64,000 bases of DNA, from positions 7,530,001 through 7,594,000 of the forward strand of contig NC_060117.1 of the NCBI RefSeq assembly GCF_021155765.1, written 5' to 3'. The notes under the pieces are model-generated. The model was given only the letters and a program-made list of their open reading frames with translations. It had not been told where the DNA came from and did no database searches. Each line of letters starts with the position of its first letter. Position 1 is the first letter of the stretch. Source of the DNA: Diprion similis (lineage: Eukaryota; Arthropoda; Insecta; Hymenoptera; Diprionidae). The translations under genes and the position numbers were made by a program. Positions 37,432-49,200 of the stretch are shown here, in pieces.

Positions 37432-40400
37432 ATGGCTAATCTTGCGGACCCCGTGGCTTTCGCCAAGGATTTTATCGCCGGTGGAGTCGCCGCTGCCATC
37501 TCGAAGACCGCCGTCGCCCCCATCGAGCGTGTCAAGCTTCTGCTTCAGGTCCAGCACATCTCCAAGCAAATCGCTGCTGACCAGCGTTACAAGGGTAAGT
37601 TCCTAAAACAAGTGAAACAAGTGAAAATCAGATTCTCAGACAAACGACTGTCGACTCCCGCGTGACGCTGGCTCACGGCTTTGAACTTTTCGAACACGTT
37701 CGCTATCTCTCTCTATTCCTATCGTAGCTTCCTTGTCGTAGAAAATAGTTACTTAAATAGTTGACAGGAAAAAAAAGAAGTACAGCTGTGCCGGACGTCT
37801 AGAGAACACGAGGCCGCATTCTGACGTTATGCAACCACGAGACTCCGAATCTACGCGTCCCAGTTACATTGTCCATGGTTCTGTCGACGAACGGGCTTAA
37901 CTATAATCGTTTATGTAACCCGGTATGGTTTCGGCGCTTATATAACTTTTCCGAGTCACGTCGATGCCGATGAAACGCCTAGGCAGCAGCGGGTCGATAA
38001 GCAGTGGCGGTGCGTGGATTTGCCAGATGGTGGAGCGCCCCTGCCTCACCTTACCCTGAGAACCGAAATCTTTCGTACAAATCGATGACGAAGTAGCCTC
38101 GTACCAAAATGGCCGACCGGCGACCGAACCCTTCGAATTTTTCGAATCCGAACGCAAGGACCAACGGTTCTCTTTACGCCTACACAGATTTAGATTGGCT
38201 GATTTTTGTCTCGGTGAAATTCATTTGTCACGCACTATGATACAGTTAACTTCTTCTGTCACTCTCTCTTGGACTTGTCATTCGTGGTCGGGTTCGCAAG
38301 TCCGCCATCTTGGAATATGGATTCCAGGATTGCCGTGACGTATTAATTCTATGGACGTGTTCACTTGGATTCTTTGATATCTCTGTAACAGAAGACTACA
38401 GCTCTGATTACAAGTACTCGATAATAAAAAATCAATGACTAGTTACGCACAACCTCATAATCGGTGCCGACTAGCTCTATGCGATAAAATTTTTTCTTAC
38501 GATTCGGACACCGACACGTTATACAATTGTAAAGAGAATGATTAAACTGATCTACGATTAAACTCATATTCACGTGGAATCATCAATGAAGATGATGCAG
38601 TTTCTAAAAAGTCACTACTGGATATTGATTAGTCGGCTCAAGCGGAATTCTGGATGGTACGAATATTAATAAAAGATGGGATTAGTTCAAAACTAGATCA
38701 TGCGATTATTCATTTCTTTCGAAGCCGAATTTAGCAGCCAGAGTATTTAAGCTGTAGTGCATGCATGGTTAACTGAGTTTTTGGCAATTTCAAAGTTGCG
38801 AAATAATGTACACTTTGCTTATACTAACTTTACGAACTTCAGCCAAATTATGTAAGCGGGGCATTTCAGTCCAGATTGGCTCTACGATCTTGATCTTCTC
38901 TGATTTCTGTATGAACTTTTTACGAACAGTAGGTTTCTGATCGAAGCTGGTTTTGATATATTTTCATAAAATCTTTATAAAACCATGAAGAGGTACATTT
39001 TTTTTCAAATATACAATTATTTGAACAAGCTCATAATCATACGCGTATATCCCAGTATACATATATTATTCGAAATCGTCCGTAAGAAGCCTTCAACGAA
39101 AATCGTTGCTGCTTTTCAATTAAGCTTCACGATATAACCGGCACATTTGTCTTTCTAAAATAGAATTCTCAGTCGATATCAATGAAAAATTTACATATTC
39201 CGACCGAAAGACTTTCAGTTTTATATATTTCTTTGACACCAAAATTACAATTTCGTTTAGTCTCTGCTACACCGATCCACACCAAACAATATTTTTTATA
39301 CATGCATAATCATCTGAGTTAAATTTAACAACACTGTTCATCACTATATAAAACTCTGCCTTCTATTGAAAATGTGTCAGCTGTACAACCATTGTACGAA
39401 AGAATTAAGTTGATTAAAAAAAAATTATAAAATCGGAATTTGATTGAAAGTGTAATTAAGTTCCGATTTATTGACACCAAAATCGTATCGTTTAATCAGG
39501 GGGCCTCGATTTCGGTTGGGAAAAATGTAATTTTGCACGTTTGGTAGAATGTCTTTTTTGAATGTCGATCTATTTCTCGATTCACAGGTATGGTCGATTG
39601 CTTCGTCCGTATCCCACGAGAACAAGGATTCCTCAGTTTCTGGCGTGGTAACTTCGCCAACGTAATTCGTTACTTCCCCACCCAGGCCCTGAACTTCGCC
39701 TTCAAGGACAAATACAAGCAGGTCTTCCTTGGTGGTGTCGACAAACACACCCAATTCTGGCGTTACTTCGCAGGAAATTTGGCATCTGGTGGTGCTGCCG
39801 GTGCTACTTCCCTCTGCTTTGTCTACCCCCTAGATTTCGCCAGAACCAGGTAAGATGAACGGCAACTTTCAGGATTTTAATGGTTTGTTTCTATGTATTA
39901 AAAGTTGTCGATTATTTTTGCTCAGCATGACAATGGTAAAAAAAAATTCAAAGTTAGCTATCGTCGGTCAAATACTTGCAATTTACAATTTCTCAAGTTA
40001 CAACGTTCTTTGGTAACGATCAATGTAAGTTTATTTCTCTTGATTTTGATGGAAAGCGTTTTAATCGTTTCGGGAATAAAGTGTTAGATCCCATTGCCAC
40101 GTGTCGTGTTATCGAGTTCAGAAGATCGACGCATCGTGGAATGCGTTATTTAAAGATACCCGCAAAAAAAGCAGCAGCGTATTCGCTGCAATGCTTGAAG
40201 AAAAAGGCCCACGAAACGTTCTCGGCATTTCGTTTTTGTCCTGTAACGAAGTGTTATCGCCGCGTCAGTCTGCTACCATTGATATATCACATTACAATTT
40301 CATGCTATCTTGGCTGTGTGAGACTGTGTTCCATTGCGACGAGTAGTGGTAGTAGAATAATCTCGTATTCTTGCTTAGGGACTGCGGCCTTCGAACCCAA

Positions 40401-41846
40401 TAAAACTGCAATTGGCTTACTCGCGGCAGTCACTGCTCACTGAAATGAACACGGGTGCACAAAACTAGTTTCCTCGGTTGGGTTGTTGTCTGCATGGTCA
40501 TGTATTGTTCCTTTTGAATACTGTTAGTGTTTAACTATCGAATTCTTTGGTTTAAATATCGCGATAAATCAGAAAGGAGAAAACCAAGTCATTTTGAGTT
40601 AGTGCCGTAAATGCACCTAAACTGAAAAGGAAACTAACATTCTACAAACATCTACGGAATGGTGGACACGGTTTGGAAGAGAAAAATTTTCCGCGGGGTT
40701 TCGAATACTACAATACCATTGCCGAAAGCGAGCTTAGCTAAATTCACGAAGTCTGGTTGAAGATTGATAACAATTTATGAAAAAAGTACGTTTTTCTAAC
40801 TTTTCCCGGTTTTTCTGGTCGGTTGCCACCCTGGTCTGCTTAATGTTGCGAACTCAAATCTCGTGGAAAATTTTTGTTGCAATGTATCAATAGGCATTTT
40901 CATAACTTTTGCCATAACTTTATTTATGAGGTTCAAGTAACGTTAATATGGCGAAATATTAAAAGAGAATCACTGCTTTGAAAATTTAGAAAGGATTTTA
41001 AAGTAATTGAATTTGAAAAATATAATTATTTTTTACTTTAATGTAGTTGACTGAATTCGAGGCAATCGTAATTTGGCGAAATAACAACGTATCCTAAAAA
41101 TTCCTCGGTTTATTAATATTACAAACTTCAACCACAGCCCCATTTCGCATAGGTCAAAGCCATACTTCGTTTTTCCGTCTTTACCAACAAAGTTCTTGAT
41201 TGACAAAATCGTTTCGGATATTTGAAAGTGTTCAAAAATTGTTGTCCAAGATCGTTTTAAAATTAAATTTTCCAAGCCAAAGATATGTCGTGAGGTTTCC
41301 GCAATGTTTATATAATACTCTGGTACGTAAATAATAGAAATTCTAACTATTTTCGTTTGTCTCAACAGATTGGCCGCCGATGTCGGCAAAGCTGGAGGAT
41401 CCCGAGAATTCACCGGTCTCGGAAACTGTCTGACCAAGATCTTCAAGGCTGATGGTCTATCCGGTCTCTACCGTGGTTTCGGGGTATCCGTACAGGGTAT
41501 CATAATCTACCGTGCCTCATACTTCGGTTTCTACGATACCGCCCGTGGTATGCTTCCCGACCCGAAGAAAACTCCATTCCTGGTCTCCTGGGGTATCGCG
41601 CAGTGCGTAACCACCGTCGCCGGAATCATTTCCTACCCCTTCGACACCGTGCGTAGGCGTATGATGATGCAGTCTGGTCGTGCCAAGTCCGAAATCCTCT
41701 ACAAGAACACAGCTCACTGCTGGGCAACCATTTACAAGTCCGAAGGTGGTGCTGCCTTCTTCAAGGGAGCATTCTCAAACGTTCTCCGTGGTACCGGTGG
41801 TGCCCTTGTACTCGTATTATACGACGAGATCAAGAACTTGCTTTAA
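37432..41846 (+). CDS. Ant: mitochondrial ADP/ATP carrier (adenine nucleotide translocase), complete, 3 coding exons
   Basis: Inner-membrane antiporter that exchanges cytosolic ADP for matrix ATP. Exons 37432-37594, 39588-39849 and 41369-41846 join in phase through GT..AG introns of 1993 and 1519 bp and encode 300 aa, the normal length. The three carrier repeats carry the signature PIERVK (30-35), PLDFAR (135-140) and PFDTVR (232-237). The last overlaps RRRMMM at 237-242, which is diagnostic of ADP/ATP carriers. Six transmembrane helices are expected from the family. The start context (AATAATGG) is good and the N-terminus fits insect ANTs. One oddity: residue 77 is Phe in [13 protein letters not shown], where most ANTs have Leu. 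The codons are much more GC-rich than the introns, as in a highly expressed gene. Confidence 0.97.
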
Positions 41847-42585
41847 ATCGCCAAGGCAACGTCAAATCCCTTCCCCCAATGTCACCTTGTCCTCTCCACC
41901 ATCCAGTATATTAACGGAAACACCCACACAGCGTCCATCCTATTCCTCACACTGCCTGCTACCGGTAGCGGCCGGTTAGGATCGGATAGTTGGCAATTTC
42001 ATGAATAACTTTGGCCAAATGGATAAGGATAAAACAATAGCTAGGGAAGCTGATTGATGGAATGTTATCATCATGAACACACGTTAAATTATTAAAACAA
42101 CACAAAAATATAATTGGAAAAAAAAGAAATTGAACTGAGATCGTGCAGCAATGAAGAAACTTGAAGAAAAAATAAGAAAAAGAAATGTTGCAATTTGGCA
42201 TCTACGTATTCTAGGGATAGAATGGCATTGTTTAATTTATTGCTGAATTGAACGTTTTTTTTTCTTTTTGTTTCTTCTCGACAGTTTTGTGCTTATGTGT
42301 TTGAAGATATTTGTGAAATTGATAGGCAGATAAATAATAAAGGTATTACGTATACACACGGCATATATTACCTGGAAACAAAATGTGAAACGAAAATAAA
42401 GCAAAACGTTCCGAGTAGACATGCGAAAGTGGATGACGATCGGGAACCTAGCAGCGTCAACGCGAAAACATTCGATCAAGATGCGAGAGGGACGCGCGTC
42501 GAAAGTTTTGTTACGATGACGACGCTGGCGGGGTGCGTAGACCAGGGCCGCCCCTGCCCTTATCCTCGGCCCATTGTAGATAATT

Positions 42586-42591
42586 AATAAA
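42586..42591 (+). terminator. candidate proximal poly(A) signal AATAAA for Ant
   Basis: AATAAA 740 bases after the stop codon, in an AT-rich stretch. Confidence 0.4.
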
Positions 42592-42789
42592 TAATGATAA
42601 TTAAATGAGTAAATGAAGAAGATAAAAAAAGAAATATCGTCATGTAATGATATCAGTAATAATCTACCATTGAGAAGGATAATTTAATTTCACGCGACAG
42701 ACGACTCCATGTAAGATAAACGTTGATAAGAAATGCGTGCGTGCATCTATTCTGTTCATGTTAGGATGTATGCAGCGTAACAGCAACTC

Positions 42790-42795
42790 AATAAA
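42790..42795 (+). terminator. candidate distal poly(A) signal AATAAA for Ant
   Basis: AATAAA closely followed by a second ATAAAA and a T/GT-rich stretch, a good arrangement for cleavage and polyadenylation. It is probably the main 3' end. Confidence 0.5.
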
Positions 42796-42800
42796 AACTA

Positions 42801-43434
42801 ATAAAACGAATGTTTATTCTTATCATTTACTTTTCTTTCTATTCCTTTTGTTTTTGTTTCTCTGAACTCTTTTTCCCTGACTTATTGACAATTTCAGGCT
42901 GAAGAATATGAAGGAACCGAAAAAAATTATTACCTATTCTTCAATTTCGGCGAGTCTACATCTAAGATTGAAAAATCTTGAGAAAAATAACTGTCAATTA
43001 ATCCATAAATGGCACACGTCTTGGGATTGACATACTTGTCATATTGTGATATTTTGACCCCAGCTTAAATAAATGAGTAGTACTTTAAGAGTTTTCGAAA
43101 TTTCTCACACACACACACACATATATATATATATAACATATTTATAACCTTTATAACAAAGCCCTAAACTTGAATATATAGGATTTTTAGGATTTACATA
43201 TGAAAAATATTCAGGAAAAATAAACACGAGAATAATTGTTTTTTTTTTCTTAGATATGCGGTATTTCTTTAAATTGGTATATTTTTGAGAAAAAATTTAC
43301 AGTGGTATTCCAAAGTTAGTCTCCTTCAATGTAGTCTTGGTCATGTAAGCCAGTGTTTTAAGAATTAGATTTATTTTAATTATATTAATTTTGAGATAAA
43401 TGACAAAATACATTTTTTATAGATGAGAAATTAA
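42801..43434. other. AT-rich intergenic DNA with a (CA)n(TA)n microsatellite at 43106-43135
   Basis: No exon or RNA gene was recognised. A compound microsatellite of CA then TA dinucleotides lies at 43106-43135. Confidence 0.55.
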
Positions 43435-44162
43435 CAGGGTGTCCAGCAACTGGGAATTATACGGGGATTTTTTCATCAAATTGAACTTGCATTAAATTTC
43501 GACTTAGTTCTAATAATTAGAGTTCAACTTATTTCTCATTAAGGTGGTGCCCTGGTTGATTTCGACGTTGACGTATATATATCGAAATATCGAAGTCCAC
43601 GTTACTGAAACGGAAAAAGAACTTAACAGCCCCATTTTATATGCAAATCTGAAGAAAAAGAACTCAACACTGTTTCATTTGACGTAGAAATAAAAAAAAA
43701 ATTGGCACAGATTCTACCAACTCGCAACAGTAACTTTGTAGAATTCATGCCATTTATTTATTTATGCGTCAAATGAAAATGCATTGAAGTGTTTCTGTTT
43801 TGAATTGTCGATAGAATGGGGCTGTTAAGCCCTTTATCGAATTTGAGATACGTGGAATTCGATATTTGGATATGTTATGTACATCAACGTCGAAATCGAC
43901 TAGGGCACTAACTTACGCAGGACATAGGGATATGCAATCCTTTTTTACGGGAAATTCCACTCATTCGGAAAGTTATGTTCATCGAGGAGCATATTACTTA
44001 CAATAACTCTCATGTGTATTTACAGATTTCTATTTAAAACAACTAATATTCAGTGATTATACATAAATGCAGCTCAAAATAATGATATGAATGTCCGGGA
44101 ACTTGTATAAAATGATAGGAAAAATACGGGAATTTTCAAATCAGGTCTCGCTGGACACCCTG
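43435..44162. mobile_element. non-autonomous DNA transposon with CAGGGTGTCCAGC ends, about 728 bp
   Basis: The left end CAGGGTGTCCAGC (43435) and right end GCTGGACACCCTG (ending 44162) are perfect inverted repeats of 13 bases. Between them there is no transposase frame. CAGGG ends recall hAT-type elements, but no clear 8-bp target duplication is seen (GAAATTAA left, ATAAAATA right), so the superfamily is uncertain. A second foldback element is inserted inside. Confidence 0.65.
43543..43914. mobile_element. nested foldback element, about 370 bp
   Basis: Inside the preceding element. The arms include GTGCCCTGGTTGATTTCGAC (43547) and GTCGAAATCGACTAGGGCAC (ending 43908); further in are ACAGCCCCATT / AATGGGGCTGT and CATTTGACG / CGTCAAATG. 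It has no coding capacity. Its position within a transposon implies it inserted later. Confidence 0.65.
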
Positions 44163-44188
44163 ATAAAATAAAATCAGAATAATCATCA

Positions 44189-45030
44189 CTATTGTTCAGT
44201 AGCTGCACATTCAACGCACATGTATGCGCGGTGCGTATTGCACATCGGCCGCAGGGCACTTTCCTTTCGATTTCCGGTCAGATCCTCGGTGACAAAGGCC
44301 GCATCTCAGTCGAAAAAGAAAATACGATCTTTCTTGTTCATCGACAAAAGATTTTTGTACATTTAGTATTCCCGCAATAGCACTTCGGATTTCACGGCGA
44401 ACAATAAGATTTTCTAAACGAGCTTGCAAATATGGAGTCGCTAAATGAAGAGCTAATCTCCGCATGCAATCTACCGCTTTTACTTTTTCACTGGAACCTG
44501 TATTTACGAAAGGACATTTCAATAAAATCCTTGAATTCCTCGCAGCCTGGTCAAGAATCCAAAAAAAAAAAAAAATACACAGGCCAGCGATTTGTTCTTT
44601 TAGTAACAGTGTACGCTTGACATAATTGTTCAAAACTATAATTTTGTCCCTTAGTTTTATTTTAATGTAATATTATTTCGGGCTTTCCGTCAATTATTTC
44701 AGTAGATTTAGAGGATGTCAACGCTGAAAGTATGATTTTATTTTTTTTCGGCGTATAAGAAAGCAAAGTTATTTTTGAAGTAAAACAAATCTTTGTGTGG
44801 GGCACTGTTTGCGATGCGACTTTGAAATCAGCTAGAATTTCCCTTTTATTTCTGTGAATTATTCTCGTTACCGTCAGGTTATAAGGTTCGTCACAAAAAC
44901 GGTCAAGCTCCGGAATCATTGTAAATCAATCATCGTAAGTTATGGTACGAACCGACCCATGAATCGGTTCGGTTACTGCTCTTAAAGAATATTCTGGAAT
45001 ACTTTTATTCACTAATTTTCCATCTAAAGA
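44189..45030 (-). pseudogene. decayed piggyBac-type transposase (C-terminal half)
   Basis: Minus-strand fragments line up with the catalytic core and C-terminus of piggyBac-like DDE transposases. From about 45000 downwards: a piece with RAVTEPIHGS ending in TYDD where an expected Trp codon is TGA; then 44919-44662 with NLTVTRIIHRNKREI, ITLLSYTPKKNK and GKPEIILH; then an in-frame TAA in the place of the usual Tyr, followed by NKTKG and LCQAYTVTKRTNRW; a T/A homopolymer that shifts frame; then 44560-44300 with the C-terminal helical region and a Cys-rich tail (RCGLC, later MCNTHRAYMCVEC in another frame), ending at a stop at 44189-44191. Several stops and frameshifts make it non-functional. The N-terminal half is missing. 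No terminal repeats or TTAA duplication were identified for it. Confidence 0.8.
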
Positions 45031-45180
45031 ATGGCGGAATTTATTGGTGCTGCAATGAATATTTTGTTCGGCGTGTTATCACTATTTGACAGACAGCCAG
45101 GCACGAACCATACGATACTTCTCTTCCTTTTGGTACTATTTCTTTTCATCACTGCTTTCGTACTCATAGCTGTCGGTTAA
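45031..45180 (+). CDS. candidate small ORF, 49-aa single-pass membrane peptide
   Basis: ATG at 45031 in a favourable context (A at -3, G at +4), 49 codons, TAA at 45178-45180. Residues 1-27 form a short N-terminal segment; residues 28-48 form an uninterrupted hydrophobic stretch (TILLFLLVLFLFITAFVLIA) long enough for one transmembrane helix. I do not recognise the peptide. Being next to a decayed transposase and within AT-rich DNA, where T-rich codons read as Phe/Leu/Ile, it may be chance. No splice sites or poly(A) signal define a transcript. Confidence 0.3.
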   Translation: MAEFIGAAMNILFGVLSLFDRQPGTNHTILLFLLVLFLFITAFVLIAVG

Positions 45181-46254
45181 AGTAGATTATTTATTGTTTG
45201 TTGCTAGAAAATAGCAAACAACTATGGTGAGCTAGTGTGAGTGAGCGAGGCGCCGACACTGAAACGTGCAGAGAAAAGAGAACCGCTGTTCCTTCTCCAG
45301 TGTTGCCGACTCATCAGGCAAATATTTCTTTAAAATGTGCCAAAACAATTTTTTAGATTTCGTATTTAAATGACATCACATCTTGAGATGTCTTAACCCT
45401 TTCCGTGAACGTGGGTCACCCACCTTGATCCTATGAGTTTTTTGTATTACCTCCACCTTTTCTTAAAAATTTTATTCACTCGAAAAATGTGTTAATTCAT
45501 TTGTTATCAACAAGCAATCACCCGAGAAATCCTTGGTGAAAATTCATTTTCAATGTCGAACGGTACCAAATTCTACTAAAGTTTTGATACCGGGGCTTTT
45601 GGGGTCACCGATTACGAATCTGGCGTTAGATTTTCAAAATCAGAAATGGCGGATCCAATATGGTGGGTATCAAATTTGAAAAATTCATCAACGGCCGTGA
45701 AACATGAAATTGCACCAAGATTTTGAAAGGATGAGGAAGGAGAATGATGAATTCATAGCTACAGAGTTTTGTTTCAGTTGAGTTTCAGTATATTTATGAC
45801 GCCTTAATCCAAGTACAAGTTTCGGGTGGCAGTGTATAGATCATTAACAAGTTGCCGAATATTATTTGAGAGAATGGAAAAGTATATCCATAAGAAAGCT
45901 GACTATTATATTAGAGTGAAAGAGTTCAATACATGTAACCTTGAGTATGTAAAAAGTAATGGATAAGATTGCATTACATGTACTTCGTAAGTATGATATA
46001 TTAGGGTACGTCCTGTGCGCAGGTGCAATGCACCTCACCAAGATGCAATATGTATAGCAATGTATTGTTTTATGTAACCTGAATTGGAATAAATACGTAA
46101 ACAAATTTCCGTGTGTTTCATTCGTATTTCCTCGACCGTCAGTTCTACGCTCAGGTACCCCTTCGTTGACATTGCGTCGACCTAATCGATTCTGAAACAG
46201 AGAATCTTTTCCCTGAAGAAATGCAGAACTGACTATTTTCAATTCCTGGTAAAA
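45181..46254. other. intergenic DNA before the satellite, with a dispersed-repeat patch
   Basis: No exon was recognised. About 45590-45730 contains AATGGCGGATCCAATATGG and nearby words resembling, in opposite orientation, the repeat patch at 15480-15690. The minus-strand frame 46242-45862 has no domain. From about 46255 onward, diverged satellite monomers begin. Confidence 0.45.
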
Positions 46255-49200
46255 ATTTTGTGACTTTTGAATAATGCTGGTTGCATACTACATTCACTTG
46301 GAAATGAACAAATCGGGAAAAATTCAGCATAAAACTACCCTGGTATAGAAAGAACTTCTGAAGAAAGAATATCAATCAGATGCGGGGACAGATTGATTAA
46401 TTGCGTCGGACGTTAATGCCGTGTGTCTAAATGCATGAATCTGCTTGCTTAGTAAGAGTTAAGATCACTTACTAGGATGCAACTATTGAGTAATTTTCGC
46501 GTGAAGTTGCACCGGGTAATAAGTGGAGATAGCTGAGAATAAGGTCGACCGAAAACAATGACGGCTTTGTTGACTGGTTGTGGTGTCGATGCTGTGTGTC
46601 TAGATACATGCCTGCTTGCTTGAAAGAGCATGTAATCGATTGATCACGGGCACCTTGGGGGAAATTTCAGCGTGAAATTGCTCCTGGTATCGGGAGAACA
46701 TCTGAGCCAAGGAGATCTTCCAAAAACAGGAACTGATTGACTGACTGCTTGCGACGTTGATACTGTGTGCTTGATTGCATGCCTGTTTGCTGGGGAGGGC
46801 ATGTGATCGCTTGCTTACATGCTACAGCCACTTAGAATTAAGCGAATCGGAGAAATTTTAGCCGAAAATTGCTCCTGGTATCAGGAGAACATCTGAGCCG
46901 AGGAGGTCTTCCAAAAACAGGGACTGCTTGATTGACTGCTTGCGACGTTGATACTGTGTCCTTGATTGCATGTCTGTTTGCTAGAGAGGGCATGTGATCG
47001 CTTGCTTACGTGCTACAGCCACTAAGAATAAGTCGTATCGGACAAATTCCAGCCGAAAATTGCTCCTGGTATCAGGAGAACATCTGAGCCGAGGAGGTCT
47101 TCTAAAAACAGGGACTGATTGATTGACTGCTTGCGACGTTGATACTGTGTGCTCGATTGCATGCCTGTTTGCAAGTGAGGGCATGTGATCGCTAGCTTAC
47201 ATGCTACAGCCACTTAGAATTAGGCGAATCGGAAAAATTTCAGCCGAAAATTGCTCCTGGTATCAGGAGAACATCTGAGCCGAGGAGGTCTTCCAAAAAC
47301 AGGGACTGCTTGATTGACTGATTGCGACGTTAATACTGTGTGCTCGATTGCATGCCTGTTTGCTAGGGAGGGCATTCGATCGCTTGCTTACATGCTACAG
47401 CCACTTAGAATTAAGCGAATCGGAGAAATTAAGGCCGAAAATTGCTCCTAGTATCAGGAAAACATCTGAGCCGAGGAGGTCTTCCAAAAACAGGGACTGC
47501 TTGATTGACTGATTGCGACGTTAATACTGTGTGCTCGATTGCATGCCTGTTTGCAAGGGAGGGCATGTGATCGCTTGCTTACATGCTACAGCCACTTAGA
47601 ATTAAGCGAATCGGAGAAATTTTAGCCGAAAATTGCTCCTGGTATCAGGAGCACATCTGACCCGAGGAGGTCTCCCAAAAACAGGGACTGCTTGATCGAC
47701 TGCTTGCGACGTTGATACTGTGTGCTTGATTGCATGCCTGTTTGCTAGGGAGGGCATTCGATCGCTTGCTTACATGCTACAGCCACTTAGAATTAAGCGA
47801 ATCGGAGAAATTTTAGCCGAAAATTGCTCCTGGTATCAGGAGAACATCTGAGCCGAGAAGGTCTTCCAAAAACAGGGACTGATTGATTGACTGCTTGCGA
47901 CGTTGATACTCTGTGCTTGATTGCATGCCTGTTTGAAAGAGAGTGCGTGTAATCGCTTTCTTACATGCTACAGCCACTGAGAATTAGGCGAATCGCAAAA
48001 GTTTCAGCCGAAAATTGCTCCTGGTATCAGGAGAACATCTGAGCCGAGGAGGTCTTCCAAAAACAGGGACTGCTTGATTGACTGATTGCGATGTTAATAC
48101 TGTGTGCTTGATTGCATGCCTGTTTGCTAGGGAGGGCATTCGATTGCTTGCTTACATGCTACAGCCACTTAGAATTAGGCGAATCGCAAAAATTTCAGCC
48201 GAAAATTGCTCCTGGTATCAGGATAACATCTGAGCCGAGGAGGTCTTCCAAAAACAGGGACTGCTTGATTGACTGATTGCGACGTTAATACTGTGTGCTT
48301 GATCGCATGCCTGTTTGCTAGGGAGGGCATTCGATCGCTTGCTTACATGCTACAGCCACTTAGAATTAAGCGAATCGGAGAAATTTTAGCCGAAAATTGC
48401 TCCTGGTATCAGGAAAACATCTGAGCCGAGGAGGTCTTCCAAAAACAGGGACTGCTTGATTGACTGATTGCGACGTTAATACTGTGTGCTCGATTGCATG
48501 CCTGTTTGAAAGAGAGTGCGTGTAATCGCTTGCTTACATGCTACAGCCACTGAGAATTAGGCGAATCGTTAAAATTTCAGCCGAAAATTGCTCCTGGTAT
48601 CAGGAGAACATCTGAGCCGAGGAGGTCTTCCAAAAACAGGGACTGCTTGATTAACTGATTGCGACGTTAATACTGTGTGCTTGATTGCATGCCTGTTTGC
48701 TAGGGAGGGCATTCGATCGCTTGCTTACATGCTACAGCCACTTAGAATTAAGCGAATCGGAGAAATTTTAGCCGAAAATTGCTCCTGGTATCAGGAAAAC
48801 ATCTGAGCCGAGGAGGTCTTCCAAAAACAGGGACTGCTTGATTGACTGATTGCGACGTTAATACTGTGTGCTCGATTGCATGCCTGTTTGCAAGGGAGGG
48901 CATGTGATCGCTTGCTTACATGCTACAGCCACTTAGAATTAAGCGAATCGGAGAAATTTTAGCCGAAAATTGCTCCTGGTATCAGGAGCACATCTGACCC
49001 GAGGAGGTCTCCCAAAAACAGGGACTGCTTGATCGACTGCTTGCGACGTTGATACTGTGTGCTTGATTGCATGCCTGTTTGCTAGGGAGGGCATTCGATC
49101 GCTTGCTTACATGCTACAGCCACTTAGAATTAGGCGAATCGGAGAAATTTTAGCCGAAAATTGCTCCTGGTATCAGGAGAACATCTGAGCCGAGGAGGTC

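Larger units (their letters stand above)
41847..42800 (+). other. ADP/ATP carrier 3' UTR and flank
   Basis: No further exon. Two poly(A) signals suggest a 3' UTR of about 750-960 bases. Frames at 42297-42587 (plus) and 42479-42237 and 42201-41959 (minus) have no domain and are taken as chance frames. Confidence 0.5.

Noticed and set aside
39976..40443. 155-codon frame inside Ant intron 2
   Set aside because: Lies between well-supported exons, shows no family similarity and overlaps other open frames; probably chance.
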